Assembly (NCBI RefSeq): GCF_030315915.2
Contig: NZ_CP135990.1
Span: 2,976,001-3,040,000, forward strand
Reading direction: 5' to 3'
DNA: 64,000 nt
DNA from: Providencia zhijiangensis
GTDB lineage: Bacteria > Pseudomonadota > Gammaproteobacteria > Enterobacterales > Enterobacteriaceae
Made by a program: the position numbers and the translations under genes. Positions 20,026 to 31,893 of the stretch are shown here, one piece after another (positions within the stretch are counted from its first letter, which is position 1; each line of letters opens with the position of its first letter). The notes beneath the pieces were generated by a model that was given only the letters and a program-made list of their open reading frames with translations, made no database searches and was not told the DNA's origin.

Positions 20026-22440
20026 TTACCAAGTTCTACCAATATTAAATTGGAACTGTTCTGATTTGTCGCCTTCGTAATCCTTGATAGGTTGCGCATA
20101 GGAGAAGACCAGAGGCCCAAGTGGCGAAATCCACTGTAAAGCAATACCCGTAGAAACACGGACGTTAGTTGCTGTACCGTAGTCAGGCATACCTGCACGC
20201 CATGCTGGGTTAATGCTGTTCCAGTTGGTATCCCATACGGTTCCCGCATCTACAAACAGAGATGTACGGATCGTATTCGCATATTTTTCATCGATAAATG
20301 GCGTTGGTGTAATCAACTCAAATGAACCTGCATACATCGCATTACCACCAACCGCATCGCTGGATGGGCTACCTGGCTCAGGACCATCTTTGCCATCTAC
20401 ATTCTTCAGATATACAGCTTTCGGACCGATATTATTTGAACGGAAACCACGGATGGTACTAGAGCCCCCTGCATAGAAGTTCTCATAGAATGGCATTTGT
20501 TTGCTACCAATTCCATCACCATAACCCGCCTGTGCACGACCTAATACAACCCATGTTTCATCATCATTTAATGGGACGTATTGGGCGGTATCAAAACGCA
20601 GTTTGTAGTATTCGTTATCAGAACCAGGGATTGTCACTTTACCTGAAACGCTAGTTTTGTTACCCGATGTTGGGAAGAAACCACGGTTTAAGGAGTTATA
20701 AGTCCAACCTAAATTCAGTGTAAAGTCATCCGCTCTGAAGCTTTCTTTGTTACGACCATCTTTAGTCACCGGTGGGTTTTCACCCATAGATTGTAGATAA
20801 TCCCACATTGCAGCTTGAGCACGCATGTCAGACAGGTCGTTATGAACATAACCCGCACCAATACGGAAGGAGTTATTTTCATTGAATGGGAAGCTTAATG
20901 TACTATCTAAACCATACGTTTTGTTGTTATAGCCAGATAAGTCCGCATCTTTCGCACTAAAGTCGTTATAGAAGATACGTCCACCCAGACTCACACCGTT
21001 AACAGTGAAGTAAGGGTCTGTCATTGAAAACTCGACGTTTGTTGAGTAGTCATTTCGGCTAGCGTTAATGCCAACCGCATTACCTGTACCCAACCAGTTA
21101 TCCTGAGTGACACCGACTTGGAAGCTCACGCCACTTTCAGTACCAAAACCAACACCAAAGTTCATTGAACCGGTATTACGTTCTTTAACTTTATAGATAA
21201 CATCAACTTGGTCTGGGCTACCCGGAATACGCTGAGTTTCAACATCAACGGTTTCGAAGAAACCAGTACGGTTTAGACGCTCTTTACCTAATTCAACTAA
21301 ATCGTTACCTAACCAAGCACCTTCCATTTGACGCATTTCACGGCGTAAAACGGAATCTTTACTGGTATCGTTACCTTGGAAACGAATTTGACGAACATAG
21401 AAACGGTTACCTGCATCCACGTTAACATGCAGTTTAACTGTCTTATCAGCATCATTAATCTCTGGCTGAGTCATTACACGCGGATAGGCGTAACCATAGC
21501 GACCAAACAGGTCTTTAATTTGGTTTTCCATCTGAGTCACTTGCGCACCATTGTATAACTCACCTGGTGTGATGGTGATCAGCTCTTGGATATCCGCTAA
21601 ATGCTCTGCCGTATTACCATTAACGTCCACGCCAGAAATCTTATATTGATCTCCTTCAGTGACATTAATCGTAATGTAGATATCTTTTTTGTCTGGTGTC
21701 AGACTCACTTGCGTTGAGTCAATATTGAAACGTGCATAACCACGATCAAGGTAGAAACTGCGCAGGGTTTCTAAGTCACCCGCCAATTTTTGTTTTTGAT
21801 ATTTTTGGTCAGCCGCCAGGTTCCACCATGGCACATCGTCACGCAATTGGAGTTTGTTCACCAATTCCGCTGTTGAGTAGTTTTTATTACCCACAATGTT
21901 GATCTGCTGGATTTTTGCAGACACGCCTTCAGAGAACACAAATTTTAAATCCACGCGGTTACGTGGTAATGGCGTGACCACCGCTTTTACTGTCGCGTTG
22001 TATTTACCAACACTGTAATAAAAGTCCTCTAAACCTTTTTCAATATTCGCAATTTTAGTGCGGTCTAATGCTTCACCCACACGGACATTGGATGCTTCCA
22101 AGTTCTGCTTTAGCATGTCATCTTTTACAGATTTATTACCTGTAAAAGTGATACTCGCGATGGTTGGTCGTTCTTTAACTTGAACGATCAGAGTATTTCC
22201 ATCACGCAGGACCCTAACATCTTCGAAGTTACCTGTAGAGAATAGTGAGCGAATCGAACGACTAATATCTTCGTTATCGATTGAATCCCCGACCCTGACA
22301 GGCATGTTCAATAATGCTGCACCAACGGCGACGCGTTGTAGACCTTCGAAACGAATGTCTTTAACTACGAATCCGTCTGAACCGTATGCAGTGGCGCTAC
22401 CTAAAAGCAGCGACGCTATGAGCAACTTTTTCATCGCCAT
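20026..22440 (-). CDS. bamA: Outer-membrane protein assembly factor BamA
   Basis: Omp85 protein that inserts beta-barrels into the outer membrane. A signal peptide (cleaved near residue 20) is followed by five POTRA domains (about 21-420) and a 16-strand barrel. The conserved loop-6 motif appears as STIRGFRSN, with Ile where E. coli has Val (VRGF). The C-terminus ends in FNIGRTW with a terminal aromatic, as barrels require. 804 residues (E. coli 810). The extracellular loops (around 545-575 and 670-700) are where it differs most from E. coli. Confidence 0.98.
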   Translation of the reverse strand: MAMKKLLIASLLLGSATAYGSDGFVVKDIRFEGLQRVAVGAALLNMPVRVGDSIDNEDISRSIRSLFSTGNFEDVRVLRDGNTLIVQVKERPTIASITFTGNKSVKDDMLKQNLEASNVRVGEALDRTKIANIEKGLEDFYYSVGKYNATVKAVVTPLPRNRVDLKFVFSEGVSAKIQQINIVGNKNYSTAELVNKLQLRDDVPWWNLAADQKYQKQKLAGDLETLRSFYLDRGYARFNIDSTQVSLTPDKKDIYITINVTEGDQYKISGVDVNGNTAEHLADIQELITITPGELYNGAQVTQMENQIKDLFGRYGYAYPRVMTQPEINDADKTVKLHVNVDAGNRFYVRQIRFQGNDTSKDSVLRREMRQMEGAWLGNDLVELGKERLNRTGFFETVDVETQRIPGSPDQVDVIYKVKERNTGSMNFGVGFGTESGVSFQVGVTQDNWLGTGNAVGINASRNDYSTNVEFSMTDPYFTVNGVSLGGRIFYNDFSAKDADLSGYNNKTYGLDSTLSFPFNENNSFRIGAGYVHNDLSDMRAQAAMWDYLQSMGENPPVTKDGRNKESFRADDFTLNLGWTYNSLNRGFFPTSGNKTSVSGKVTIPGSDNEYYKLRFDTAQYVPLNDDETWVVLGRAQAGYGDGIGSKQMPFYENFYAGGSSTIRGFRSNNIGPKAVYLKNVDGKDGPEPGSPSSDAVGGNAMYAGSFELITPTPFIDEKYANTIRTSLFVDAGTVWDTNWNSINPAWRAGMPDYGTATNVRVSTGIALQWISPLGPLVFSYAQPIKDYEGDKSEQFQFNIGRTW

Positions 22441-22481
22441 CGTTGTTATGCGTATTCCTTACTGGTCCCAAGCTTACAAAA

Positions 22482-23834
22482 TTAGAAGCGAGAGAAATCA
22501 TTAAAAAGTGCAAGTCCCATTAACAGAATCAATGCCATTGCACCAATTCGAAAACTAAAGTCTTGTACTCGCTCAGACACTGGACTCCCTTTAATTTTTT
22601 CAATTAATAAGAAGAGTAAGTGCCCCCCATCTAACACAGGCAATGGAAATAGATTGATGATGCCTAAGTTCACGCTAATCAGCGCAATAAACATCAGATA
22701 ATATACCAAGCCTGACTCTGCCGAAACCCCCGCACCTTTTGCGATAGATACCGGCCCGCTCAAGTTATTGAGTTTGACATCCCCAACAACCAGTTTACCC
22801 ATCATATTGACTGTCAGTTTCATCAACTGCCAAGTCTTGCCGCTAGCTTGAAATAGTGCAGATACAGGGTTGTATTGCTGCACTATTTTATATTCATCAG
22901 CTAGCGGTAATACAGTTAGTTCGACACCTGCAACGCCAAAACGCTCACCTTTTTTACCTTCCTGAACATCAGGAACTAAGGTTAAATCAATCAATGTCGA
23001 ATTACGTTGTACGGCTAATTTTAATGGTGTCCCCGGATTATTTCGGATTATTCTCGTCACTGGATTCCAAGTATCCAGTAGCTCTCCGTTGACACTGATA
23101 ATTCTATCTCCCGGTTTTAAACCGGCACGCTCGCCCGCTAAGCCTTCCGTCACTTTATGGATGACAGGGGCAACCTTCGCAGACACTGGCATAATCCCTA
23201 TTGATAAAATAGGATCCTGCTTTTCAGGATCAAACTGCCATGCGCTTAAATCTACTGTTTTAGAAACCGGCTCATTATATCCTTGAGGTAAAACTTGTGC
23301 AGTAAATTCCCTATCACCAATTTTACTCACTAGTGCTAAACGAACTGAATTCCAATCAGGTGTTTCGATACCGTCTATCGATTTTAGTTCCATCTGAGGC
23401 TCAAAATTTGCCTCAGCAGCAATGGAATTTGGCTTAATGTTATCAATGACTGGGCGAACAGACGGAATCCCAATCATAAAGACAATCCAGTAGACAACAA
23501 TAGCTAGCAAAAAGTTCGCAAGAGGCCCCGCGCTGATAATGGCGGCACGTTGTCCAACGGTCTTATTATTGAAAGCTAAATGACGGCGTTCTGGGCTTAC
23601 TTCACCAACACGTTCATCGAGCATTTTGACGTAGCCACCAAGCGGGATCAACGCTAAAACAAATTCTGTCCCATGTTTATCGACTTTACGCCATAGCGTT
23701 TTACCAAACCCTATAGAGAATTTTTCAACGTAAACACCGCAACGGCGTGCGACCCAATAATGCCCAAATTCGTGCACTGTAATCAGCACACCAATCGCAA
23801 TAATAAACGCCGCTAAGCTCCAAATAAATCCCAT
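22482..23834 (-). CDS. rseP: Site-2 zinc metalloprotease RseP
   Basis: Inner-membrane protease that performs the second cut of anti-sigma factor RseA and also clears signal peptides. The zinc motif HEFGH is at residues 21-25, two PDZ domains lie in the middle (about 125-310), and the third zinc ligand is in [14 protein letters not shown]. 450 residues as in E. coli. It is nine bases from cdsA upstream and about 40 from bamA downstream. Confidence 0.98.
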   Translation of the reverse strand: MGFIWSLAAFIIAIGVLITVHEFGHYWVARRCGVYVEKFSIGFGKTLWRKVDKHGTEFVLALIPLGGYVKMLDERVGEVSPERRHLAFNNKTVGQRAAIISAGPLANFLLAIVVYWIVFMIGIPSVRPVIDNIKPNSIAAEANFEPQMELKSIDGIETPDWNSVRLALVSKIGDREFTAQVLPQGYNEPVSKTVDLSAWQFDPEKQDPILSIGIMPVSAKVAPVIHKVTEGLAGERAGLKPGDRIISVNGELLDTWNPVTRIIRNNPGTPLKLAVQRNSTLIDLTLVPDVQEGKKGERFGVAGVELTVLPLADEYKIVQQYNPVSALFQASGKTWQLMKLTVNMMGKLVVGDVKLNNLSGPVSIAKGAGVSAESGLVYYLMFIALISVNLGIINLFPLPVLDGGHLLFLLIEKIKGSPVSERVQDFSFRIGAMALILLMGLALFNDFSRF

Positions 23835-23842
23835 TAATCTTC

Positions 23843-24709
23843 CTAAAGACCAAAACCGTTAAAAACTAACAAATTCAGCCCTGCAAATACAGGGATTGCC
23901 GCAGTTAGACTATCAATTCTATCGAGTATCCCACCGTGACCTGGAATTAAATGGCTACTGTCTTTAATACCGGATTGGCGCTTAAACATACTCTCTGTTA
24001 AGTCACCGAACACCGATACTACAACAACAATAATTGAAGTCACTAGTAAATAATCTGGCATTGCAGGGATTGGTGCATATAAGCTAAATAACCATGAGAT
24101 AATTCCAGCGGTAATTAAACCACCTATTAACCCTTCCCATGTTTTCCCCGGAGAAACTTTTGGTGCCATTTTATTGCGACCAATCGTACGTCCAAATGCA
24201 TAAGCACCAGAGTCAGCCCCCCACACCAATAACATAACGTAGAGTAACCACCATGCCCCTACAGAAGTATCAGCTTGGTAACCAATGGTTCTTAATACCA
24301 TCATGCCACTATAGAAAGGCACGATAGTTAATACGCCAAACAATAAGCGAATGATGACCGATTTACCCCATGAGGCAGAAGCTGGGTATGTCACAACCAA
24401 TAAAATGGCGGCAATCCACCAGATTAAACCCGCCCATAGGCTATATAAAATAAACGGAGAACTTGAAAGTGCGGTCATGTCTGGTAAAGAAAATTGAATT
24501 GCGAGTAATACCGCCGCAAATACAACCGCTAAACCGATACGTTTAGTTTGTGAATGCCATCCTGCAAATTGCGCCCATTCCCATGCGCCCAACGCACAGA
24601 CTGCGATCACCACTAAACCGAAATTTGCTGGGGACAGTAAAAAAAGTGCAGCTATAACAATTGGAATTAAAATCACCGCAGTGAGTAAACGATACTTCAG
24701 CACATCCAT
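23843..24709 (-). CDS. cdsA: Phosphatidate cytidylyltransferase
   Basis: Makes CDP-diacylglycerol from phosphatidate and CTP, the branch point for all membrane phospholipids. Multi-spanning, with the family signature [13 protein letters not shown]...[12 protein letters not shown] near the C-terminus. 288 residues. Six bases separate its start from the uppS stop. Confidence 0.97.
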   Translation of the reverse strand: MDVLKYRLLTAVILIPIVIAALFLLSPANFGLVVIAVCALGAWEWAQFAGWHSQTKRIGLAVVFAAVLLAIQFSLPDMTALSSSPFILYSLWAGLIWWIAAILLVVTYPASASWGKSVIIRLLFGVLTIVPFYSGMMVLRTIGYQADTSVGAWWLLYVMLLVWGADSGAYAFGRTIGRNKMAPKVSPGKTWEGLIGGLITAGIISWLFSLYAPIPAMPDYLLVTSIIVVVVSVFGDLTESMFKRQSGIKDSSHLIPGHGGILDRIDSLTAAIPVFAGLNLLVFNGFGL

Positions 24710-24715
24710 CCCCTT

Positions 24716-25468
24716 TTATTTGACGAGTTCGTCATCTGATTCTGCTCCACCATAGCGCCGTTCTCGCTTGCTAAAAGCATCGACTGCATCCTGAAACACC
24801 ATTTCATCAAAATCTGGCCATAAAACGTTGGTGAAATAAAATTCCGCATAAGCAACCTGCCATAACAAGAAATTACTAATGCGATGTTCTCCACCTGTAC
24901 GGATCACCAAATCGACACACTCTTGGTCATGCATACAAACATGGTCGCTAATCGTACTTTCAGTTACGTCATCAATAGATAACTCACCACGACTCACTTT
25001 TTCATAAACTTGTTTAACGCTATTAACAATATCCCAGCGTCCACCGTAGTTAGCGGCAATATTCAGTTGTAAACCTGTGTTACCTGCGGTTAATGCTTCC
25101 GCTTTATCAATTCTTTTTCTTAAGGTTTCACTAAAGCGACTAACATCACCAATAATTTTCAGTTTTACGTTATTTTTATGCAGGTTTTTGACTTCATTAT
25201 CTAATGCAAAAACAAACAGATCCATCAACGAACTGACTTCTTTTTCTGGTCTTTTCCAATTTTCACTGCTGAATGCGTAAAGTGTCAGGGAACGAATATT
25301 ATTCTTTACTGCAAAACGCACAGAACTACGTACAGATTCAACACCTGCTCGATGACCAGTAATTCTGAATTTTCCTCTCTGTTTTGCCCATCGCCCATTA
25401 CCATCCATAATGATGGCAACATGCTTAGGCATCATAGAATCAGAGAGATTTTCACCACTAGAGTTCAT
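24716..25468 (-). CDS. uppS: (2E,6E)-farnesyl-diphosphate-specific ditrans,polycis-undecaprenyl-diphosphate synthase
   Basis: Cis-prenyltransferase (IspU) that makes undecaprenyl diphosphate, the lipid carrier for peptidoglycan and O antigen. The substrate-binding motif HVAIIMDGNGRWAK has its catalytic aspartate at residue 22; the C-terminal RTGGEHRISNFLLWQ..Y.E block is complete. 250 residues. Tandem ATGs at codons 12-13 are possible alternative starts, but the longer form fits the family length. Confidence 0.97.
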   Translation of the reverse strand: MNSSGENLSDSMMPKHVAIIMDGNGRWAKQRGKFRITGHRAGVESVRSSVRFAVKNNIRSLTLYAFSSENWKRPEKEVSSLMDLFVFALDNEVKNLHKNNVKLKIIGDVSRFSETLRKRIDKAEALTAGNTGLQLNIAANYGGRWDIVNSVKQVYEKVSRGELSIDDVTESTISDHVCMHDQECVDLVIRTGGEHRISNFLLWQVAYAEFYFTNVLWPDFDEMVFQDAVDAFSKRERRYGGAESDDELVK

Positions 25469-25649
25469 TAAATGTTAATCCTTGTCTGTACTACTTGGGA
25501 AATCTGACTCAATCATAACTCTTATGATTATAATTGCTGATAAGACACATCCTTAATATGCTTATTGTTGATAAGCTTTCTATTCTCAACACGCCACATA
25601 TTAAAGATATATTATAGTTATCAGCAACTAAATAAATCACATATCAAGA

Positions 25650-26843
25650 TTAAAATTCTTGAGCAATTAGCTGAGCTGCTTCACGACGAGCACAAGCATC
25701 GATTTCTAAGACCTCGTCAATGGACGTGGGTTCCGAAAAATCTAATTTATCCATAATCTTGTGATTGATTTTTGCAATATCTGTAAAGCGAATTTTCTCT
25801 TCTAAGAAAGCACCGACAGTAATTTCATTCGCGCCATTTAATACGGTAGTCGCCGCTTGCCCTTGGTGACATGCATCAATAGCCAGTTTCAGACAAGGAT
25901 AACGTTGGTAATCAGGCTCCACAAAAGTCAGCGAAGATAACGTAGTGAAATCCAAAGGCTTAGCGCCCGACATAATGCGCTGAGGATAGGCCATGCTGTA
26001 CGAAATTGGCGTGCGCATATCCGGCGTTCCTAACTGGGCGATAACACTCCCATCACGGTAGCGAACCATAGAATGGATCACAGATTGAGGGTGAATAATT
26101 ACCTCCATCTGCTTTTCGTTAGCATTAAAGAAATAGCAGGCCTCAATATATTCCAGACCTTTATTCATCATAGTCGCGGAGTCTACCGAGATTTTGCGCC
26201 CCATAGACCAATTAGGATGATTACATGCCTCATCAGGTGTCACCTGGTCAAAGTAAGATAACGGCGTATCTCTAAATGGCCCACCAGACCCAGTTAATAC
26301 GATGCTGGAAATCCCAGAAGCCGTCAGGTCGGCAAAGCCTAAATTCAATTGAATTTCTTCAGGTAAGCTTTGAAAAATCGCGTTATGCTCGCTATCAATC
26401 GGAAAAACTGTCGCTTGGTGCTCTCGAATCGCATTAAAGAATAAACGGCCACTGGTAATCAGAGACTCTTTATTCGCTAATAATATTCTTTTCCCTTTGC
26501 GGATTGCAGACAACGTTGGGAGTAGCCCCGCCACGCCAGTAATGGCAGACATCACTTGATCCGCTTCATCCAATCCAGCAAGTTCAATTGCAGATTCTGT
26601 ACCGGATAAAACCTCTGTTTTGCAGTTATTTTCCGTCAGAATAGTGCGTAACGCTTTCGCTGCGCTTTCGTCAGCCATTGAGACATACTTAGGATTAAAT
26701 TCAAGGCATTGGCTTGCCATCTCAGTCACATTTTTACCTGCGACTAATGCAAGAATTTGGAATTGATCAGGATTTTGACGAACAACAGAAAGTGTACTTG
26801 TACCGATTGAACCTGTAGAACCCAGGATAGTAAGACGTTTCAT
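25650..26843 (-). CDS. dxr: 1-deoxy-D-xylulose 5-phosphate reductoisomerase
   Basis: Second step of the MEP isoprenoid pathway, NADPH-dependent. The Rossmann motif GSTGSIG is at residues 8-14, and LANKESLI and the flexible-loop region [19 protein letters not shown] are conserved. 397 residues (E. coli 398). It supplies the isoprenoid precursors used by uppS, which lies about 180 bases downstream on the same strand; no terminator is visible between them. Confidence 0.98.
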   Translation of the reverse strand: MKRLTILGSTGSIGTSTLSVVRQNPDQFQILALVAGKNVTEMASQCLEFNPKYVSMADESAAKALRTILTENNCKTEVLSGTESAIELAGLDEADQVMSAITGVAGLLPTLSAIRKGKRILLANKESLITSGRLFFNAIREHQATVFPIDSEHNAIFQSLPEEIQLNLGFADLTASGISSIVLTGSGGPFRDTPLSYFDQVTPDEACNHPNWSMGRKISVDSATMMNKGLEYIEACYFFNANEKQMEVIIHPQSVIHSMVRYRDGSVIAQLGTPDMRTPISYSMAYPQRIMSGAKPLDFTTLSSLTFVEPDYQRYPCLKLAIDACHQGQAATTVLNGANEITVGAFLEEKIRFTDIAKINHKIMDKLDFSEPTSIDEVLEIDACARREAAQLIAQEF

Positions 26844-26924
26844 AGTGATCAGATACTCTGTATTAATTCAATACTGAGATTATATCAGCTTAGCGATGAG
26901 AAAGGATTGTTTAATAGAAATGAT

Positions 26925-26985
26925 AAATAATAAAGCCATACTAAAGCACACTTTTAAAAAATGTGTTCAGATGGCTTTATTATCA
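26925..26985 (-). terminator. Intrinsic terminator downstream of frr
   Basis: Perfect 11-base stem AATAAAGCCAT (26929-26939) / ATGGCTTTATT (26971-26981) encloses a further A/T-rich stem-loop (CACA / TGTG). The stem's own A/T-rich foot supplies the U-rich tail on the minus strand. It separates frr from dxr. Confidence 0.75.
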
Positions 26986-26992
26986 AGATGGA

Positions 26993-27550
26993 TTAAAACT
27001 CCATCAGCTCCGCTTCTTTCTGAGCTAAAGCTTCATCCACTTTTTTGATGAAGTTATCAGTCAGTTTTTGGATGTCATCCTGTGAACGGCGCTCGTCATC
27101 TTCACTGATTTCTTTGTCTTTCAGTAAAGCTTTAACTTTATCGTTAGCGTCACGGCGAACGTTACGAATCGCGATACGACCTTGCTCTGCATCACCACGA
27201 ACCACTTTGATTAAGTCTTTACGACGCTCTTCCGTTAATGGAGGAAGTGGAACGCGAATAACAGTACCTGCTGAAGATGGGTTCAGACCTAAGTCAGACG
27301 CCATGATCGCTTTTTCAATTGCAGGTGACATGCTACGGTCAAAAACAGAAATTGCTAATGTACGTGAATCTTCAACAGTCACGTTAGCTAATTGACGCAG
27401 AGGCGTTGCTGAACCGTAATATTCAACAGAAATACCGTCTAACAGGCTTGGTGAAGCGCGGCCAGTACGAACTTTGCTGATTTGACTTTTTAGTGCTTCG
27501 AGGCTCTTTTCCATACGGTCTTGAGCATCTTTTTGGATTTCGTTAATCAC
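26993..27550 (-). CDS. frr: Ribosome recycling factor
   Basis: With EF-G, splits post-termination ribosomes. 185 residues, the standard length, with the family blocks [27 protein letters not shown] and a three-helix bundle plus small beta domain. It follows pyrH after 108 bases. Confidence 0.98.
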   Translation of the reverse strand: MINEIQKDAQDRMEKSLEALKSQISKVRTGRASPSLLDGISVEYYGSATPLRQLANVTVEDSRTLAISVFDRSMSPAIEKAIMASDLGLNPSSAGTVIRVPLPPLTEERRKDLIKVVRGDAEQGRIAIRNVRRDANDKVKALLKDKEISEDDERRSQDDIQKLTDNFIKKVDEALAQKEAELMEF

Positions 27551-27658
27551 GTTATCAACCCTTAAGAACTTGTTATTAAAGGCCGCAAAGCAGCCTCGCT
27601 TAAATTGTCTGAATTTATGTTAGATAATACATTCAAACTCAGGTCATGTCTCTGAGTA

Positions 27659-28387
27659 TTAATTGTGAGAAATCAGAGTTCCTTCGTTTTCACCCATCAC
27701 AACACGGCGTAATGCGCCTGGCTTATTCATGTTGAAAACACGAATTGGCAGGTTGTGATCGCGTGCTAGCGTAAATGCAGCTAAATCCATAACTTTCAAT
27801 TCACGCTCAAGAACTTCTTGATAATTCAGATTTTCATACAGAACGGCATCAGGATCTTTGGCAGGATCTGACGAGTAAACGCCATCAACTTTTGTGGCTT
27901 TCAGTACAACATCAGCTTCAATTTCAATACCGCGTAAGCAAGCTGCTGAGTCCGTTGTGAAGAATGGATTTCCTGTTCCCGCAGAGAAAATAACCACACG
28001 GCCGTGACGCAGTAAGCTGATAGCTTCAGCCCAGCTATAGTTGTCACACACACCATTAAGTGGAATAGCAGACATTAGTCTTGCGTTAACGTATGCACGG
28101 TGCAGCGCATCACGCATTGCCAGACCATTCATCACGGTTGCCAGCATCCCCATATGGTCACCAACAACGCGGTTCATGCCAGCTTGTGCCAGACCGGCAC
28201 CACGGAACAAGTTACCACCACCAATAACCACACCGACCTGTATACCCAGTTCTATAAGTTCTTTGATTTCCTGAGCCATACGATCTAAAACGCTAGCATC
28301 GATACCAAAACCTTCTGCACCTTGTAGAGCCTCGCCACTTAGTTTAAGCAGAATACGCTGATAAACGGGTTTTGCATTGGTTGCCAT
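27659..28387 (-). CDS. pyrH: UMP kinase
   Basis: Phosphorylates UMP to UDP, feeding all pyrimidine nucleotides; allosterically activated by GTP and inhibited by UTP. Amino-acid-kinase fold with the N-terminal [17 protein letters not shown] and the C-terminal [14 protein letters not shown]. 242 residues. An unusually perfect hairpin lies in its leader at 28423-28445. Confidence 0.98.
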   Translation of the reverse strand: MATNAKPVYQRILLKLSGEALQGAEGFGIDASVLDRMAQEIKELIELGIQVGVVIGGGNLFRGAGLAQAGMNRVVGDHMGMLATVMNGLAMRDALHRAYVNARLMSAIPLNGVCDNYSWAEAISLLRHGRVVIFSAGTGNPFFTTDSAACLRGIEIEADVVLKATKVDGVYSSDPAKDPDAVLYENLNYQEVLERELKVMDLAAFTLARDHNLPIRVFNMNKPGALRRVVMGENEGTLISHN

Positions 28388-28422
28388 GAGTTGTGTCCTA
28401 ACAGGTCATTATTGGAGTCATA

Positions 28423-28445
28423 CATATAGAGCCTCGCTCTATATG
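28423..28445 (-). other. Perfect hairpin in the pyrH leader
   Basis: A 10-base perfect inverted repeat, CATATAGAGC / GCTCTATATG, with a 3-base loop lies 36 bases before the pyrH start. No U run follows on the minus strand, so it does not look like a terminator; it could stabilise or regulate the mRNA. Confidence 0.6.
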
Positions 28446-28557
28446 CCGAAAAATGTATTTGATACAGAATGCTACACAAAAATAGTTCAAGTTACAGGAT
28501 GTTGAGTCGCTACACCAAAAGAGGAGAATGCATGCAGCTTGAAATATGTAGTGTATT

Positions 28558-28586
28558 AAAGAAAGGCCGCCAATCGGCGGCCCTTT
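28558..28586 (-). terminator. Intrinsic terminator of rpsB-tsf
   Basis: Stem GGCCGCC (28565-28571) / GGCGGCC (28576-28582) with a 4-base loop; the minus strand continues TTTCTTT. It closes the rpsB-tsf operon before pyrH. Confidence 0.9.
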
Positions 28587-28593
28587 TCGTTGA

Positions 28594-29445
28594 TTACTTG
28601 CTCATTGCAGCAACTTCTGCTGCGAAGTCAGTTTCAACTTTCTCGATACCTTCACCAACTTCAAAGCGGATGAAGTTAGTTACGTTAGCACCTTTTTCTT
28701 TCAGTAAGTCACCAACAGATTTGCTTGGATCCATTACGAAAGGCTGGCCAGTCAGAGAGATTTCGCCAGTGAATTTGTTCATGCGACCGATAACCATTTT
28801 TTCAGCGATTTCGCGTGGTTTACCAGATTGCATAGCGATGTCTAACTGAATTTGGTGCTCGTGAGCAACAACGTCAGCTGGAACGTTTTCTGGAGTTACA
28901 TATTCTGGCTTGCTTGCAGCAATGTGCATAGCGATGTGTTTCAGCAGTTCTTCATCTGCGCCTTCGCCAGCAACCAGAACACCGATACGAGCACCGTGCA
29001 GGTAGCTACCTACTTGTGCGCCTTCCAGAATAGCAACGCGACGGATATTGATGTTTTCACCAATTTTCGCAACTAAAGCTGTACGAGCTTCTTCGAATTT
29101 TGCTTTCAGAGCGTCGATGTCAGCGTTTTTATCAGCAACAACTGAAGCTAAAACTTCTTTACCGAATGCTAAGAAACCAGCATCTTTAGCAACGAAGTCA
29201 GTTTCGCAGTTCAGTTCGATCAGCGCACCAGTTTTACCGTCGTTGAAAACTTCAGTCAGGATAACGCCTTCAGCAGCAACACGGCCTGCTTTTTTAGCTG
29301 CTTTCGCTTGACCTGATTTACGCATGTTGTCGATTGCTAATTCGATGTCGCCGTTAGCTTCAACTAATGCTTTTTTACATTCCATCATACCTGCGCCAGT
29401 ACGTTCGCGCAGTTCTTTTACCAATGCAGCGGTAATTCCAGACAT
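28594..29445 (-). CDS. tsf: Translation elongation factor Ts
   Basis: Guanine nucleotide exchange factor for EF-Tu. The N-terminal UBA-like domain ([20 protein letters not shown]) and the EF-Tu-contacting TDFVAKD motif at residues 82-88 are intact. 283 residues, identical to the E. coli length. The start is ATG 29445, matching the E. coli N-terminus; an in-frame start 13 codons earlier reads through leader sequence. Cotranscribed with rpsB through a leaky terminator. Confidence 0.98.
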   Translation of the reverse strand: MSGITAALVKELRERTGAGMMECKKALVEANGDIELAIDNMRKSGQAKAAKKAGRVAAEGVILTEVFNDGKTGALIELNCETDFVAKDAGFLAFGKEVLASVVADKNADIDALKAKFEEARTALVAKIGENINIRRVAILEGAQVGSYLHGARIGVLVAGEGADEELLKHIAMHIAASKPEYVTPENVPADVVAHEHQIQLDIAMQSGKPREIAEKMVIGRMNKFTGEISLTGQPFVMDPSKSVGDLLKEKGANVTNFIRFEVGEGIEKVETDFAAEVAAMSK

Positions 29446-29505
29446 GTGATTTATTCCTCGATATGCCTCACGGGACTTTCCCACAAGGATAATTCTGATT
29501 CACAG

Positions 29506-29533
29506 AGACAAAAGGGGCCTAAGTAGGCCCCTT
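29506..29533 (-). terminator. Partial terminator between rpsB and tsf
   Basis: Perfect stem AAGGGGCCT (29512-29520) / AGGCCCCTT (29525-29533), 4-base loop, then TTTTGT on the minus strand. An attenuating hairpin in this position is known in E. coli and would set the S2:EF-Ts ratio. Confidence 0.8.
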
Positions 29534-29579
29534 CTAACCAATATATAGCAATACCTGGTTAATAAGGGCTTTTGCCTTA

Positions 29580-30425
<846 letters not shown>

Positions 30426-30540
30426 TTACACAATTGAGTTTTAGTTTACGCACATCCAATCGATGCCTTTAAGATTCACTCACTAATCCAAATTAGATTA
30501 AAAAATGAGATAAAGAGAAAAATATGGATTGCCGGCGCGC

Positions 30541-30570
30541 TTTATATCATAAAATGCAGTTACAATCCAA
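30541..30570 (-). promoter_or_regulatory. rpsB promoter
   Basis: Minus-strand -35 TTGGAT (30565-30570), 18-base spacer, -10 TATAAA (30541-30546), followed by the GC-rich discriminator GCGCGCC. GC discriminators are typical of stringently controlled ribosomal promoters. Confidence 0.7.
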
Positions 30571-30992
30571 TAATTGTTGTTTTTTTCGCTGATAAAAACC
30601 AAGCGCATTATTCAAATCTCAACGAATTTTGCCCGTTACAAAAGAACCACTGAGCAAATATAGAACAACAACAAAACGATAGCGAAAAATGGCCAAGATG
30701 AAAAACTCATCATCAAAAATCGACTGGCGATTTTGACAATTTGTGCTCTAAAAAGCTCAATTTGAACAAACCACGCCTGAGGCTTGGCTTACCCTGTGCT
30801 CCATTATCTGTTTTTAATCGGCTTGTATAATCGGATTGTGGGCATCTAAACATATCGCCTACTAGTTGGCAGAAAATGCGGTGACTGTTACCATACTCGG
30901 CATCAACGGTAAAAATGTCGCAACAATTGCCCATTTCCAAACCCTTTTTTTAACATGTCGCAAATCCCTGCTGACATATATGGACTGAACTC
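30571..30992. other. Non-coding upstream region of map
   Basis: About 420 bases between the rpsB promoter and map contain no credible gene. One clear feature is a perfect inverted repeat AAAATCG (30716-30722) / CGATTTT (30728-30734) with a 5-base loop, terminator-like on the minus strand (T run). A 75-codon minus-strand open frame here starts with TTG, has no ribosome site and was not accepted. Confidence 0.5.
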
Positions 30993-31790
30993 ATGGCTAT
31001 TATTATCAAAACTGAAGAAGATATTCAGAAAATGCGTGTTGCTGGTCGCCTAGCAGCTGAAGTGTTAGAAATGATCGCACCGCATGTTGTGCCGGGAGTC
31101 AGTACAGGTGAATTGGATCGCCTTTGCCACAAACACATTGTTGAGCAACAACAAGCGATCCCAGCCTGCCTTGACTACCATGGTTTCCCTAAGTCTGTTT
31201 GTATTTCTGTGAATGATGTTATCTGCCACGGCATTCCAAGCGACGATAAAATTCTGAAAGATGGTGATGTGGTTAACATCGACGTCACTGTCATCAAAAA
31301 TGGTTTCCACGGCGATACCTCTAAAATGTTCATCGTCGGTAAACCGACTATCCAAGGTGAGCGCCTGTGCCAAGTGACGCAAGAGAGTCTGTATCTGGCA
31401 ATCCGAATGGTGAAACCAGGTATTCGTTTACGCACCATTGGTAAAGCCATTCAAGAATTTGTTGAGAAACAAGACCTGTCCGTTGTTCGTGAATATTGCG
31501 GCCACGGTATCGGTGAAGGCTTCCATGAAGAGCCACAAGTTCTGCATTATGATGCCGATGACAGCGGCGTTGTGCTGCAAAAAGGCATGACTTTCACTAT
31601 CGAACCAATGGTGAATACCGGTGATTTCCGTATCCGTACCATGAAAGATGGCTGGACAGTCAAAACTAAAGACCGTGGTTGGTCTGCACAGTACGAACAC
31701 ACTTTAGCAGTGACTGACAACGGCTGTGAAATTTTAACTCTGCGTAAAGAAGAAGAGCCTTTTATTTCAGCGGTTCTGATCAACGAGTAA
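30993..31790 (+). CDS. map: Type I methionine aminopeptidase
   Basis: Removes the initiator methionine from nascent proteins. The metal ligands Asp97, Asp108, His171, Glu204 and Glu235 and the catalytic His79 all fall at the E. coli positions. 265 residues. Divergent from rpsB and closed by its own terminator. Confidence 0.99.
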   Translation: MAIIIKTEEDIQKMRVAGRLAAEVLEMIAPHVVPGVSTGELDRLCHKHIVEQQQAIPACLDYHGFPKSVCISVNDVICHGIPSDDKILKDGDVVNIDVTVIKNGFHGDTSKMFIVGKPTIQGERLCQVTQESLYLAIRMVKPGIRLRTIGKAIQEFVEKQDLSVVREYCGHGIGEGFHEEPQVLHYDADDSGVVLQKGMTFTIEPMVNTGDFRIRTMKDGWTVKTKDRGWSAQYEHTLAVTDNGCEILTLRKEEEPFISAVLINE

Positions 31791-31799
31791 TCGTATTTC

Positions 31800-31828
31800 A
31801 AGCTCCTCCTAGGGGGAGCTTAGTTTTT
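31800..31828 (+). terminator. Intrinsic terminator of map
   Basis: Stem AAGCTCC (31800-31806) / GGAGCTT (31815-31821) followed by AGTTTTT. Confidence 0.8.
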
Positions 31829-31893
31829 CTGTTCATCCCCCCTAAAAAAACGTAAGCTGATCATAATTTCTGTATGGCTCTCAACACGGACAG

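Noticed and set aside
20026-22440. BamA loop differences as a sign of horizontal transfer
   Set aside because: Extracellular loops vary widely in BamA; POTRA domains and barrel are ordinary and codon use matches neighbours.
28469-28849. 126-codon plus-strand frame with AGAGGAG before an internal ATG at about 28532
   Set aside because: The ribosome-site match is attractive, but the frame runs through the tsf terminator and continues antisense to tsf with no family resemblance.
30713-30940. 75-codon minus-strand frame upstream of map
   Set aside because: TTG start, no ribosome site, unlikely composition; region explained as regulatory DNA.
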